From Limimaricola cinnabarinus (lineage in GTDB: Bacteria > Pseudomonadota > Alphaproteobacteria > Rhodobacterales > Rhodobacteraceae): 64,000 nt of DNA. The notes under the pieces were generated by a model. The model was not told the origin of the DNA, did not search any database, and was given only the letters and a program-made list of their open reading frames with translations. The position numbers were made by a program, and so were the translations under genes. The DNA lies in assembly GCF_002723615.1 (NCBI RefSeq), contig NZ_KZ304955.1, forward strand, positions 62,001 through 126,000, read 5' to 3'. The first letter of the stretch is position 1. Each line of letters starts with the position of its first letter. Of this stretch, positions 1 through 9,101 are shown one piece after another.

Positions 1-1585
1 TGGTCGGACAATCGGCGAGCAGGTTGTTGAAGCTCTCATTGCCGGTGTTGTTCTGCAGCTTGTTGATGACCGCGAAACCGCCATTGTCGAGCACCAGCAC
101 GATCAGCTTTTTTCGGCTCAGAACAGAGGAGTAGAGATCGCTGTTCATCATCATGTAGGAGCCGTCGCCGATGAAGACGATGGTGTCGCGCTCGGGCTCG
201 CGCTGCTCCTGGGCGATCCGCGCGCCCCAGGCGCCCGAGATCTCGTAGCCCATGCAGGAAAAGCCGAACTCGACATCGACCGTGCCGATATCCAGCGTGC
301 GCCAGTTCGCGGTGACCTCGGCCGGAAGCCCGCCTGCCGCCGCCACGATCCGGTCGCGCTCGTGGCACAGCTCGTTCACCACGCCGATCGCCTGCGCGTA
401 GGAGTTGGGGCCATTGCCGGGCTTCACGTTCCGGGCCACGTAGGCGTCCCAGTCGCGCCGCTCGGCCTGTGCCTCTTCCACCCATTCGGCGGGGGCGGCG
501 TAATCGAGCCCCCGCCCCAGCGCCTCCAGCGACCGCTTCGCATCGCCCACGACGGGCAGCGCGCGGTGTTTGCCCGCATCGTGCCGTGCGGCGTTGATCG
601 CCACGATCTGCGCGCCTGCGTCGAAGGCGGTCCAGGAGCCGGTGGTGAAATCCTGAAGCCGCGTGCCGACCGCGAGGATCACATCCGCCTTTTGCGCGAT
701 GGCATTGGCGCTGTCGGAGCCGGTGACGCCGATGGGGCCGATGTTGAACGGGTGGTCCGCCAGAAGGTTCGCCCGCCCCGCGATGGTCTCGACCACCGGG
801 ATGCGATGCGCCTCGGCAAAGGCGGCAAGGTCTTCGGCCGCGCGGGAATACTGCACGCCGCCGCCGGCGATGATCATCGGGCGCTTTGCCGCAAGCAATG
901 CCGCGCGCGCATCCGCGATCTCGGCCTCGTCGGGGGCGATGCGGCGGATGCGGTGGATCTTCTTCTCGAACAGCTCTTGGGGGAAATCCCAGGCCCAACC
1001 CTGCACGTCCTGCGGCAGGCCGATGAAGGCCGGGCCGCAATCGGCCGGATCGAGCATCGTGGCCAGCGCGGCGGGCAGCGACTGGATCACCTGCGCGGGG
1101 TGGGTGATCCGGTCCCAGTAGCGCACCACCGGCTTGAAGGCATCGTTCACGCCGAAGGTCGGGTCGCCGTAATTCTCCATCTGCTGCAGCACCGGGTCGG
1201 GTAGCCGGGTGAGGAAGCCGTCGCCGCACAGCATCAGCATCGGCAACCGGTTGGCATGCGCAAGGCCCGCGGCGGTGAGCAGGTTCATCGTGCCGGGACC
1301 GGCGCTGGCGGTGCAGAACATGAAGCGCTGGCGCAGCCACTGCTTGGCGTAACCGGCGGCGGCAAAGCCCATGCCCTGTTCGTTCTGGCCCCGATACAGC
1401 GGCAGCTCCTCCTGCATGCCGTGCAGCGCCTCGCCGAGGCAGGTGACGTTGCCATGGCCGAAGATGCCGAATCCGCCACCGCAGACGCGCAGCTCCTCCC
1501 CGTCGATCTCGATATACTGGCTGGCCAGCCAGCGGATGATGGCCTGTGCCGTGGTCAGGCGGATGGTGCCTTGTATCGACGTCAT
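1..1585 (-). CDS. iolD: 3D-(3,5/4)-trihydroxycyclohexane-1,2-dione hydrolase, C-terminus cut by window edge
   Basis: ThDP-dependent enzyme that opens the ring of the trione/dione intermediate of myo-inositol breakdown in the cytoplasm. Reading from the ATG at 1585 gives about 528 residues beginning MTSIQGTIRLTTAQAI, with the ThDP-activating glutamate in GQNEQGMGFAAAGYAK near residue 70 and the diphosphate/Mg motif GDGSYMMMNSDLYSSV near residue 475. IolD proteins are usually a little over 600 residues, so roughly 90-110 residues lie beyond base 1. It is divergent from the oxidoreductase gene at 1721, and a LacI-type operator lies between them. No iolB or iolC is visible here. The acetolactate-synthase superfamily is broad, but the inositol context makes IolD the best call. 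Confidence 0.85.
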   Translation of the reverse strand, partial: MTSIQGTIRLTTAQAIIRWLASQYIEIDGEELRVCGGGFGIFGHGNVTCLGEALHGMQEELPLYRGQNEQGMGFAAAGYAKQWLRQRFMFCTASAGPGTMNLLTAAGLAHANRLPMLMLCGDGFLTRLPDPVLQQMENYGDPTFGVNDAFKPVVRYWDRITHPAQVIQSLPAALATMLDPADCGPAFIGLPQDVQGWAWDFPQELFEKKIHRIRRIAPDEAEIADARAALLAAKRPMIIAGGGVQYSRAAEDLAAFAEAHRIPVVETIAGRANLLADHPFNIGPIGVTGSDSANAIAQKADVILAVGTRLQDFTTGSWTAFDAGAQIVAINAARHDAGKHRALPVVGDAKRSLEALGRGLDYAAPAEWVEEAQAERRDWDAYVARNVKPGNGPNSYAQAIGVVNELCHERDRIVAAAGGLPAEVTANWRTLDIGTVDVEFGFSCMGYEISGAWGARIAQEQREPERDTIVFIGDGSYMMMNSDLYSSVLSRKKLIVLVLDNGGFAVINKLQNNTGNESFNNLLADCPT

Positions 1586-1675
1586 TCGTGCGAATCCTCC
1601 CTGGAAAATTCCGGCCCCTGTATTTCCGATCCCTGCCGAAATCATGCTTGCGAGATATCTAGACCTACGATACAT

Positions 1676-1697
1676 CTTTTGCAACCGGTTGCAAAAG
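1676..1697. promoter_or_regulatory. LacI-type operator, perfect 22-bp palindrome
   Basis: Core GCAACCGGTTGC flanked by CTTTT and AAAAG, a perfect 22-bp palindrome with the central CG typical of LacI-family operators. It lies between divergent iolD and the oxidoreductase gene at 1721, about 10 bases before the latter's ribosome binding site. A weak promoter (TTGCGA 1648-1653, 17-base spacer, TACATC 1671-1676) would place it at the transcription start. The same core recurs at 6011-6024, and a LacI gene lies at 4922-5929, the likely binder. Confidence 0.8.
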
Positions 1698-1720
1698 CAA
1701 AAAGCATGGGGAGGGCGATG

Positions 1721-2824
1721 ATGGCACGGATCGGGATCGGCATTCTGGGCGGCGGCTACATGGGCAAGGCGCATGCGGTGGCCATGTCGTCGGTCGGCGC
1801 GATCTTCGACACCGCGCTCAAGCCCCGGCTCGAGATGGTCTGCGCGACCAGCCCTGAGAGCGCCGAGCGCTACCGCGCCGCCTACGGCTTCGAGCGCGGC
1901 ACCGATGATTGGCGCGCGCTGGTCGATGATCCGAAGGTCGAGGCCGTGGTGATCGCCACGCCGCAGGAAACCCACCGCGAGATCGCCGAGGCCGCCTTTG
2001 CGCTCGGCAAGCCGGTGTTCTGCGAAAAGCCGCTTGGTGCCTCGCTCGAGGACAGCGCCGCGATGGTGGCCGCCGCCGAGGCCGCGGGCGCGGTCAACAT
2101 GGTGGGGTTCAACTACATCCGCACGCCCGCGAGCCAGTTCGCCCGGCAATTGATCGCCCAAGGCGCGATCGGCGAGATCACCTGGTTTCGCGGTGAGCAT
2201 ACCGAGGATTTCTACGCCGATCCCGAGGCCCCGGCCACGTGGCGCACCACCGGCATGGCCAATGGCACGATGGGCGATCTCGCGCCGCACATGATCAACG
2301 GTGCGCTGGCGCTGATGGGGCCGATCTCGCGCGTCATGGGCACCCATGAGACGGTGCATCGCAGCCGCCCCGGGGGCGAGGTCAGCAATGACGACCACGC
2401 GCAGCTCATGTGCCGCTTTGGCAATGGCGCCATGGGGCAGATGTATTTCAGCCGCGTCGCGACCGGGCGCAAGATGGGCTACGCCTACGAGATCACCGGC
2501 ACCAAGGGTGCGATCCGCTTCGATCAGGAGGATCAGAACGCGCTCTGGCTCTACCGGATGGAGGGGCCCGAGGCGACGCGCGGCTTCACCAAGATCCTGA
2601 CCGGCCCGGCCCATCCCGATTACGCCCCCTTCTGCCAGGGGCCGGGGCATGGCACCGGCTATCAGGACCAGATCATCATCGAGGCCAAGGACTTCCTGAC
2701 CGCGATCGCGCAAGGCAAGCCGCTCTGGCCCAGCTTCCGCGACGGGCACGAGGTCAACCGGGTGATCGCCGCGACGCTGGCCTCGGCGCGAGACGAGGCC
2801 TGGAAAGACCTCACAGATTTCTGA
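1721..2824 (+). CDS. Gfo/Idh/MocA family NAD(P)-dependent oxidoreductase (inositol-dehydrogenase-like)
   Basis: 367-residue cytoplasmic dehydrogenase. The N-terminal Rossmann motif GILGGGYMGKAHA (residues 6-18) and the family CEKPLG motif carrying the conserved lysine are clear; the rest is the alpha/beta substrate domain. The family oxidises inositols, sugars and related polyols at one carbon. The start at 1721 follows GGGGAGGG (1708-1715); an ATG at 1718 directly before it is less well spaced. The neighbouring iolD, IolE-like and second Gfo/Idh/MocA genes suggest an inositol isomer as substrate, but the exact one cannot be read from sequence. It probably starts the 1721-4882 operon under the operator at 1676-1697. 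Confidence 0.85.
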   Translation: MARIGIGILGGGYMGKAHAVAMSSVGAIFDTALKPRLEMVCATSPESAERYRAAYGFERGTDDWRALVDDPKVEAVVIATPQETHREIAEAAFALGKPVFCEKPLGASLEDSAAMVAAAEAAGAVNMVGFNYIRTPASQFARQLIAQGAIGEITWFRGEHTEDFYADPEAPATWRTTGMANGTMGDLAPHMINGALALMGPISRVMGTHETVHRSRPGGEVSNDDHAQLMCRFGNGAMGQMYFSRVATGRKMGYAYEITGTKGAIRFDQEDQNALWLYRMEGPEATRGFTKILTGPAHPDYAPFCQGPGHGTGYQDQIIIEAKDFLTAIAQGKPLWPSFRDGHEVNRVIAATLASARDEAWKDLTDF

Positions 2825-2843
2825 GAACGGGAGACATCGAGAC

Positions 2844-3737
2844 ATGAGCATCAGAATTGGCAACGCGCCGTGCTCCTGGGGCGTGGAGTTCGCCGCCGAT
2901 CCGCGCAATCCGTCCTGGCAGCACGTGCTCGAGGAATGCGCCGCCGCGGGCTACAAGGGGATCGAGCTTGGCCCGGTGGGCTTCATGCCCGAGGAGCCGG
3001 AGATCCTGCGCGAGGGGCTGGAGCGGCACGGCTTGGAGCTCATCGGCGGGGTGGTGTTTCGCCCCTATCACGACCCCGACGCCTGGGACGACGTGCTCGA
3101 CGCCACCCACCGCACGGCGAAGGCGCTGAAGGCGCATGGCGCGCAGCATCTGGTGCTGATCGACTCGATCTCGCCGCGCCGCGCGCCGACCGCCGGTCGC
3201 GCCGGTGAGGCCGAGCAGATGGACCGCGCCGAATGGACCGCCTACCGCGACCGGATCGCCGAATCCGCGCGCATCGGCGCCGAGGAATACGGGCTGACCG
3301 TGGGCATCCACGCCCATGCCGCGGGCTTCATGGATTTCGAACCCGAGCTGGAGCGGCTCTTGGAGGAGGTGGACGAAAACATCCTCAAGATCTGCTTCGA
3401 CACCGGCCATCATTCCTATGCGGGCTTCGATCCGGTGGCCTTCATGAAAAAGCATATGAGCCGCATTTCCTACATGCATTTCAAGGATGTAGACCCCGAA
3501 GTCAAAGCGCGCGTGATCGAGAACCGGACCGGCTTCTACGATGCCTGCGGCCAGGGGATCTTCTGCAATCTGGGCGAGGGCGACGTCGATTTCGAGGCGG
3601 TGCGGCAAGTGCTGCTCGACAATGATTTCCAGGGCTGGTGCACCGTCGAGCAGGATTGCGACCCGACGCTCGACCCCGACACGCTGGGGGATGCGCGCAA
3701 GAACCGCGAATACCTCGAATCCATCGGCTTCAAGTAA
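2844..3737 (+). CDS. iolE: IolE-like TIM-barrel dehydratase/isomerase (2-keto-myo-inositol dehydratase family)
   Basis: 297-residue TIM-barrel protein of the AP-endonuclease-2/sugar phosphate isomerase superfamily. The start MSIRIGNAPCSWGVEF matches the IolE pattern of a short first strand followed by an AP-W turn. Likely metal ligands lie in GIHAHAAGFMDFEPE, CFDTGHHSY and YMHFKDVDPEV. IolE dehydrates 2-keto-myo-inositol to the dione that IolD hydrolyses, which fits the divergent iolD. The gene follows the oxidoreductase stop by 19 bases with ribosome binding site ACGGGAGA at 2827-2834. Other family members are keto-sugar epimerases or isomerases, so the specific reaction is inferred from context. 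Confidence 0.65.
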   Translation: MSIRIGNAPCSWGVEFAADPRNPSWQHVLEECAAAGYKGIELGPVGFMPEEPEILREGLERHGLELIGGVVFRPYHDPDAWDDVLDATHRTAKALKAHGAQHLVLIDSISPRRAPTAGRAGEAEQMDRAEWTAYRDRIAESARIGAEEYGLTVGIHAHAAGFMDFEPELERLLEEVDENILKICFDTGHHSYAGFDPVAFMKKHMSRISYMHFKDVDPEVKARVIENRTGFYDACGQGIFCNLGEGDVDFEAVRQVLLDNDFQGWCTVEQDCDPTLDPDTLGDARKNREYLESIGFK

Positions 3738-3748
3738 GGGGCACGGAC

Positions 3749-4882
3749 ATGACGAAACTGAACTGGGGCATGATCGGTGGCGGCGAAGGCAGCCAGATCG
3801 GGCCCGCGCACCGGCTGGGCGCCCTCGCCGACGGGCGCTTTGCCCTTGCCGCCGGCGCGCTGGATCACCGGCCCGAAGAAGGCCGCGCCTATGCGCAGCG
3901 GCTCGGCATCGCCGAGGACCGCGCCTATGGCGACTGGACCGAGATGCTGGCGGGCGAAAAGGGGCGCGACGACCGGATCGACCTCGTCACCGTGGCCACG
4001 CCCAACGCCACGCATTTCGAGATCACCAAGGCCTTTCTCGAAGCGGGCTTCAACGTCTTGTGCGAAAAGCCGATGACGCTCACCGTGGAGGAAGGCGAGG
4101 AGATCGTGCGCGTGGCCCGCAAGGCCGGCCGGATCTGCGCCGTCAACTACTGCTACTCGGCCTATCCGATGGTGCGGCAGGCGCGCGCCATGGTGCGCGC
4201 GGGCGAGCTGGGTAAGGTGCGGCTCGTCGTCACCAATTTCAGCCATGGCCATCACGGCGATGCGGGTGATGCCGACAATCCGCGCGTGCGCTGGCGCTAT
4301 GATCCCGCCATGGCGGGGGTCTCGGGGCAGTTCGCCGATTGCGGCATCCACGCGCTGCACATGGCGAGCTTCATCTGCGACGACGAGGTCGAGAAGCTCT
4401 CGGCCGATTTCGCCTCGACCATCCCGAGCCGCGAGCTGGAGGATGACGCGATGGTCAACTTCCGCCTTTCGGGCGGGACGGTGGGCCGCCTGTGGACCTC
4501 CTCGGTGGCGATCGGGCGGCAGCACGGCTTCGACATCCAGATCTTCGGAGAGACCGGCGGGCTGCGCTGGATGTCCGAACAGCCCAACCAGCTGCTCTAC
4601 ACGCCCGTGGGCGGGCGTAGCCAGATCATCGAAAAGGGCGAGGCGGGGCTGCATGCCGAGGCGCAGCGGCTGAGCCGGGTGTCGATCGCCCATCCCGAGG
4701 GCTTCCCGCTGGCCGTGGCCAACATCTACTGCGATCTCGCGGATGCGATCTCGGGCGAGACCCGCGACGGGCTGCCCGATGCCGAGGCCGGCGTGCGCTC
4801 TATGGCGGCGGTGCATCAGGCCGTGGCCTCGGCGCGCGCGAATGGCGCCTGGGTCGACGCGCGCCCGCCGATGTTCCGCTAG
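3749..4882 (+). CDS. Second Gfo/Idh/MocA family oxidoreductase
   Basis: 377-residue dehydrogenase only distantly like the one at 1721. Its nucleotide-binding motif is GMIGGGEGSQIGPAHR (residues 7-22), and CEKPMTLTVEEGEE carries the family lysine. The GGGEGSQIG-type N-terminus is seen in a subgroup of inositol and sugar dehydrogenases. It starts 11 bases after the IolE-like stop and ends the operon; the LacI gene is convergent with 39 bases between. Two dehydrogenases of this family in one inositol operon commonly act on different isomers (myo, scyllo, D-chiro) or keto-inositols. The substrate is not assignable here. Confidence 0.8.
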   Translation: MTKLNWGMIGGGEGSQIGPAHRLGALADGRFALAAGALDHRPEEGRAYAQRLGIAEDRAYGDWTEMLAGEKGRDDRIDLVTVATPNATHFEITKAFLEAGFNVLCEKPMTLTVEEGEEIVRVARKAGRICAVNYCYSAYPMVRQARAMVRAGELGKVRLVVTNFSHGHHGDAGDADNPRVRWRYDPAMAGVSGQFADCGIHALHMASFICDDEVEKLSADFASTIPSRELEDDAMVNFRLSGGTVGRLWTSSVAIGRQHGFDIQIFGETGGLRWMSEQPNQLLYTPVGGRSQIIEKGEAGLHAEAQRLSRVSIAHPEGFPLAVANIYCDLADAISGETRDGLPDAEAGVRSMAAVHQAVASARANGAWVDARPPMFR

Positions 4883-4921
4883 ACCATCTGGCGCGGGGCA
4901 TGCGACAAGGCCCCGCGCCCC

Positions 4922-5929
4922 TCACCCCGCCTCGGGCAAGGGGCGCAACGTGGCGCGTTCGATGATCCGGCAAGGAAACACCCGCGCCTCGGGATAGCGA
5001 TCCGGCTCGCCCAGCATCGCCATCATCAGCTCGATCGAGGAGGTGACGATCTGCCGGATCGGCTGGTGGATCGTCGTCAGGTCGATCCCCGCCCAGCCCG
5101 CCATCTCCATGTCGTTGAGGCCCAGAACGCCGACCTCTTCGGGCACCGAGACCCCGTGATCGCGCAGCGCCGAGAGCGCGCCGATCGACAGCACGTCATC
5201 GCCGCAGAAATAGGCCTCCGCCGGGGGGGCCTGCAGCAGCCTTTGCATTTCGCGCCGACCGGCCTCGAAGGAATAGGCCCCGGCGAAGGAGATGCTGGCC
5301 TCGAGGCCGGGATGCGCCGCGAGCTCGGCCATGAAGCCCGCATGGCGGTCCTGCGTCGAGGTCGCCGCCTCCGGCCCGCCCATGAAGGCGATGCGCCGGT
5401 AGCCGCGCGCGGCGAAGCTTTTCACCGCGAGGCGTCCGCAGGCGATGTTGTCGATGCCGACGGTGTGCACGCGCGGATCGGAGGCGTAGCGCCCGAAGGC
5501 GTTGACCACCGGGATGCCGGCCTCGTGAAAAGCAGGCGCGAAATCCGTGGGCAGGGTCGAAGAGGCGACGATCGCGCCATCGACCGAATATTGCCGCAGC
5601 ATGCGCACCGAGTTCCCCGGCGCGGTCTCGTCGGAAAGATTGACGAGAAGCGGGCGCAGCCCGCGTTCCTGCAGGCCGCGGGTGAAGAGATCGAAGATCT
5701 CCAGGAAGATGGGGTTGTGGAAGTTGTTCGACACCAGCCCGATCAGCTTGGTCCGCCCGGTGGTGAGGGAGGAGGCCAGCGCATTGGGGCTGTAGCCCAG
5801 TTCGCGCGCTGCCTTCTCGACCTTGGCGCGCGTGCGCGCCGAGACCGAGGCACCCTCGGTGAAGCTGCGCGACACCGCCGAACGCGACACGCCCGCCAGC
5901 TCGGCCACATCCTTGAGCGTCACCGCCAT
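4922..5929 (-). CDS. LacI-family transcriptional regulator of the inositol-type module
   Basis: 335 residues from the ATG at 5929, which follows a GGGAGG site; an in-frame ATG at 5959 would add ten residues. The helix-turn-helix is VTLKDVAELAGVSRSAVSRSF (first ~22 residues), with hinge segment YSPNALASSL and a periplasmic-binding-like effector domain after residue 60. It lies between the catabolic operon (1721-4882) and the divergent transporter operon (6120-9040). The only LacI-like palindromes noticed, at 1676-1697 and 6011-6024, precede exactly these operons, so it probably represses both and is released by an inositol or derivative. The effector is inferred. Confidence 0.9.
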   Translation of the reverse strand: MAVTLKDVAELAGVSRSAVSRSFTEGASVSARTRAKVEKAARELGYSPNALASSLTTGRTKLIGLVSNNFHNPIFLEIFDLFTRGLQERGLRPLLVNLSDETAPGNSVRMLRQYSVDGAIVASSTLPTDFAPAFHEAGIPVVNAFGRYASDPRVHTVGIDNIACGRLAVKSFAARGYRRIAFMGGPEAATSTQDRHAGFMAELAAHPGLEASISFAGAYSFEAGRREMQRLLQAPPAEAYFCGDDVLSIGALSALRDHGVSVPEEVGVLGLNDMEMAGWAGIDLTTIHQPIRQIVTSSIELMMAMLGEPDRYPEARVFPCRIIERATLRPLPEAG

Positions 5930-6010
5930 TCCACCCCGCCTCCCGTCTTGCGATTTCATGTCCTACCCCGTGATACGACTGGAACCAGCATGGGTTCCGA
6001 TGCAGCTTTT

Positions 6011-6048
6011 TGCAACCGGTTGCATAAATCCTCCGAATGTGCTCTAAC
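6011..6048 (+). promoter_or_regulatory. LacI-type operator overlapping a candidate promoter of the transporter operon
   Basis: TGCAACCGGTTGCA at 6011-6024 is a perfect 14-bp palindrome with the same core as the site at 1676-1697. It overlaps a candidate promoter: TTGCAT at 6020-6025, a 17-base spacer, and TCTAAC at 6043-6048. Bound repressor would cover the -35 element. The first gene of the transporter operon starts at 6120 and the LacI gene at 5929 is divergent, so the site may also autoregulate the repressor. Confidence 0.75.
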
Positions 6049-6119
6049 TTTGACTCGAAGGGCCGGTGGAGGACCGCTCTTCCACGACGATACCGAGTGC
6101 AACAGGGAGAGAGAGACCG

Positions 6120-7067
6120 ATGATACCGATGCACAAGCTGATGTTGGCCGCGACCGTCGCCGCCACGCCGCTGATCGCCGCCACCGCCGCCCAGGCCGAG
6201 GGTGAGAAATACATTCTCGTCAGCCATGCCCCCGACAGCGACAGCTGGTGGAACACGGTCAAGAACGCCATCGCGCTGGCGGGCGAGCAGATGGATGTCG
6301 AGGTGGAATACCGCAACCCGCCGACCGGCGATCTGGCCGACATGGCGCGGATCATCGAGCAGGCCGCCGCCAGCGGCCCCGACGGCATCATCACCACCCT
6401 GGCCGATTACGACGTGCTCTCCGGCCCGATCCGCTCGGCCGTCGACAGCGGCGTCGACGTCATCATCATGAACTCGGGCTCGCCCGACCAGGCGCGCGAG
6501 CTCGGCGCCTTGATGTATGTCGGCCAGCCCGAATATGACGCGGGCCTCGCCGCGGGCCAGCGCGCCAAGGGCGACGGCGTCGAGAGCTTCCTGTGCGTGA
6601 ACCACTACATCAGCTCGCCCGCCTCGAGCGAGCGCTGCCAGGGCTTTGCCGATGGGCTCGGCGTCGAACTGGGCGAGCAGATGATCGACAGCGGCCAGGA
6701 CCCTTCCGAGATCAAGAACCGGGTGCAGGCCTATCTTTCGTCCAACCCCGACACCGACGCGGTGCTGACGCTCGGGCCGACCTCGGCCGACCCGACGCTG
6801 CAGGCGCTCGACGAAACCGGGCTTGCCGGCGACATCTATTTCGGCACCTTCGATCTCGGCGCCGAAATCGTGCAGGGCATCAAGGACGGCATCATCAACT
6901 GGGGCATCGACCAGCAGCCCTTCCTGCAGGCCTATCTGCCGGTCGTGGTGATGACCAACTACCACCGCTACGGCGTGCTGCCGGGCAACAACATCAACTC
7001 CGGCCCCGGCTTCGTGACCGCCGACGCGCTGGAGATGGTCGAGAAGTTCGCCGGCGAATACCGCTGA
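6120..7067 (+). CDS. Sugar/inositol ABC transporter periplasmic binding protein
   Basis: 315-residue solute-binding protein of the ribose/galactose/inositol class (Peripla_BP_4). A signal peptide is evident: MHKLMLAATVAATPLIAATAAQA, with cleavage after AQA near residue 26. The mature protein starts with the typical strand KYILVSHAPDSDSWWNTV. The start at 6120 follows AGGGAGAGAGAG; an ATG at 6129 is also possible. It is first in an operon with the permease at 7141 and ATPase at 8261, under the LacI-type operator. Inositol is the most likely ligand because the operator is shared with the iol-type genes; xylose- or fructose-type ligands cannot be excluded. Confidence 0.88.
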   Translation: MIPMHKLMLAATVAATPLIAATAAQAEGEKYILVSHAPDSDSWWNTVKNAIALAGEQMDVEVEYRNPPTGDLADMARIIEQAAASGPDGIITTLADYDVLSGPIRSAVDSGVDVIIMNSGSPDQARELGALMYVGQPEYDAGLAAGQRAKGDGVESFLCVNHYISSPASSERCQGFADGLGVELGEQMIDSGQDPSEIKNRVQAYLSSNPDTDAVLTLGPTSADPTLQALDETGLAGDIYFGTFDLGAEIVQGIKDGIINWGIDQQPFLQAYLPVVVMTNYHRYGVLPGNNINSGPGFVTADALEMVEKFAGEYR

Positions 7068-7074
7068 GCCTCAA

Positions 7075-7106
7075 GGGGGCGGCCCCCTCCCCCTCGCGCC
7101 GCCCCC
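7075..7106 (+). repeat. G+C-rich stem-loop after the binding-protein gene
   Basis: GGGGGCGGC (7075-7083) pairs perfectly with GCCGCCCCC (7098-7106) across a 14-base loop, starting eight bases after the binding-protein stop. No T-run follows, so it is probably an mRNA-stabilising or attenuating element rather than a full terminator. Similar hairpins follow the other three binding-protein genes of this window. Confidence 0.65.
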
Positions 7107-7140
7107 GCCTTTGCAAACGATCTTCCGGAGTCAGTGGGTC

Positions 7141-8259
7141 ATGGCAGACACACCGCAGCTCGTGATGGACGAGCGAATCAAACAGATCTCCCCCATGCGC
7201 CGCGCGCTGATCCGGCCCGAGCTGGGCGGCATCGTCGGCACCGTGGCGGTCTTCGTCTTCTTCGGCCTCTTCGCCTTCGACAGCGGCATGTTCAACAGCC
7301 AGGGCATCATGAACTGGTCGGTCGTCTCGGCGCAGTTCATGATCATCGCCGTCGGCGCCTGCCTGTTGATGATCGCGGGCGAGTTCGACCTTTCGGTCGG
7401 TTCGATGATCGGCTTTGCCGGCATGATGATCGCCATCTTCGGCGTGACGCTGGGCTGGCCGATGTGGATCGCCATTCTCGTGACCTTCGCGCTATGCGTC
7501 TCGATCGGCGCGCTCAACGGCTTCATCGTGGTGCGCACCGGCCTGCCGAGCTTCATCGTGACGCTGGCCTTCCTGTTCATCCTGCGCGGCTTCACGATCT
7601 TCCTTCCGCAGACCATCGAGCGCAAGACCATCATCGGCGGCATCCGCGAGGCGGCCGAGGGCGACTGGCTCGCCAATCTCTTCGGCGGCACCATCGGCAA
7701 GGGTCTCTTCACCTGGATGGGCGAGGCCGGGATGATCGCCACTTTCGAACGCGGCACGCGGGCCGGCGAGCCGGTGGTCGACGGCATCCCGATGCTGATC
7801 GTCTGGGCGCTCGGCCTCGTCGCGGTGGGCCACGTGCTGCTGACGCGCACCCGCTTCGGCAACTGGATCTTCGCCGCCGGCGGCGACGCCGAGGCCGCGC
7901 GCAATTCGGGCGTGCCGGTCAACCGGGTCAAGATCACCATGTTCATGTTCACCGCCTTCTGCGCCACCGTCTTCGCCGCCTGCCAGGTGATGGAGTTCGG
8001 CTCCGCCGGTGCCGATCGCGGCCTTCTCAAGGAATTCGAGGCGATCATCGCGGTGGTGATCGGCGGCGCGCTGCTGACGGGCGGCTACGGCTCGGTGATC
8101 GGGGCGGCGCTTGGCGCGCTGATCTTCGGCGTGGTCCAGCAGGGGCTGTTCTTCGCGGGTGTCGAAAGCTCGCTCTTCCGGGTGTTCCTCGGGGTGATCC
8201 TGCTCTTCGCCGTGATCCTCAACACCTATATCCGCCGCATCATTACCGGAGAGCGCTGA
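7141..8259 (+). CDS. Sugar/inositol ABC transporter permease
   Basis: 372-residue inner-membrane permease of the BPD_transp_2 (ribose/inositol/fructose) family with about nine to ten hydrophobic segments. The family signature [16 protein letters not shown] follows the early membrane segments, and [19 protein letters not shown] lies near the C-terminus. Between them is a long polar loop (about residues 160-215) typical of the variant found with single-domain ATPases. The ATG at 7141 follows CCGGAG; upstream in-frame alternatives lack a site. It is separated from the ATPase by one base. It would form the homodimeric channel taking substrate from the binding protein at 6120. Confidence 0.9.
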   Translation: MADTPQLVMDERIKQISPMRRALIRPELGGIVGTVAVFVFFGLFAFDSGMFNSQGIMNWSVVSAQFMIIAVGACLLMIAGEFDLSVGSMIGFAGMMIAIFGVTLGWPMWIAILVTFALCVSIGALNGFIVVRTGLPSFIVTLAFLFILRGFTIFLPQTIERKTIIGGIREAAEGDWLANLFGGTIGKGLFTWMGEAGMIATFERGTRAGEPVVDGIPMLIVWALGLVAVGHVLLTRTRFGNWIFAAGGDAEAARNSGVPVNRVKITMFMFTAFCATVFAACQVMEFGSAGADRGLLKEFEAIIAVVIGGALLTGGYGSVIGAALGALIFGVVQQGLFFAGVESSLFRVFLGVILLFAVILNTYIRRIITGER

Positions 8260-8260
8260 G

Positions 8261-9040
8261 ATGTCCGATCCCCTGATCCAGATGAAGAACATCGAAAAGC
8301 ATTTCGGCTCGGTCATCGCGCTCGCCGGCGTCTCGGTCGATATCCATGCCGGGGAATGCCACTGCCTTCTGGGCGATAACGGCGCGGGCAAGTCGACCTT
8401 CATCAAGACGCTGTCGGGCGTGCACAAGCCGACCAAGGGCGAGATCCTGTTCGAAGGGCGCGACATGCACTTCGCCGATCCGCGCGATGCCATCGCCGCC
8501 GGGATCGCCACCGTGCACCAGCATCTCGCGATGATCCCGCTGATGTCGGTGAGCCGCAACTTCTTCATGGGCAACGAGCCCGTGCGCAAGGTCGGGCCCT
8601 TCTCCTTCTTCGACCACGACCTCGCCAACCGGGTGACCATGACCGAAATGGAGAAGATGGGCATCGTGCTGCGCGGCCCCGACCAGGCGGTCGGCACGCT
8701 GTCGGGCGGTGAACGCCAGACCGTCGCCATCGCGCGCGCGGTGCATTTCGGCGCCCGCGTGCTGATTCTCGACGAGCCGACCTCGGCCTTGGGCGTGCGC
8801 CAGACCGCCAATGTCCTCGCCACCATCGACAAGGTGCGCAAGCAGGGCGTGGCGGTTGTGTTCATCACCCACAATGTGCGCCACGCCATGGCGGTGGGCG
8901 ACCGTTTCACCGTGCTCAACCGCGGCCGCACCTATGGCACCGCGCTGCGCGGCGAGATCACGCCCGAGGAATTGCAGGACATGATGGCCGGCGGCCAGGA
9001 GTTGGCGACGCTGGAGGGCAGCCTCGGCACCACCGTCTGA
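8261..9040 (+). CDS. Sugar ABC transporter ATPase, single-domain type
   Basis: 259-residue ATPase. Walker A is GDNGAGKST (about residues 38-46), the signature is LSGGERQ and Walker B is [12 protein letters not shown]. Most ribose-type importers carry a fused tandem ATPase (~500 residues), as at 24951; this one has a single domain like the FrcA/IatA group, so two copies would power the importer. The ATG follows the permease stop by one base, implying coupled translation. The glycine after DEPTSAL replaces the usual aspartate or serine. It is the last gene before the terminator at 9068-9101. Confidence 0.9.
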   Translation: MSDPLIQMKNIEKHFGSVIALAGVSVDIHAGECHCLLGDNGAGKSTFIKTLSGVHKPTKGEILFEGRDMHFADPRDAIAAGIATVHQHLAMIPLMSVSRNFFMGNEPVRKVGPFSFFDHDLANRVTMTEMEKMGIVLRGPDQAVGTLSGGERQTVAIARAVHFGARVLILDEPTSALGVRQTANVLATIDKVRKQGVAVVFITHNVRHAMAVGDRFTVLNRGRTYGTALRGEITPEELQDMMAGGQELATLEGSLGTTV

Positions 9041-9067
9041 GCAGGCGCGGCATCCCGCCCCACGAAA

Positions 9068-9101
9068 CGCGCACCTTGCCACGGCGAGGTGTGCGATTTT
9101 T
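9068..9101 (+). terminator. Intrinsic terminator of the inositol-type transporter operon
   Basis: A 12-bp stem with two G-U pairs, CGCGCACCTTGC (9068-9079) with GCGAGGTGTGCG (9084-9095), closes a four-base loop and is followed directly by ATTTTT (9096-9101). It sits 28 bases after the ATPase stop. The rest of the gap to the convergent AraC-type gene at 9271 holds nothing I can support. Confidence 0.8.

Noticed and set aside
36-1340. Long minus-strand reading frame rich in Arg, Gly and Ala
   Set aside because: It is a shadow in another frame of iolD, whose ThDP motifs are intact; the composition is typical of out-of-frame G+C-rich DNA.
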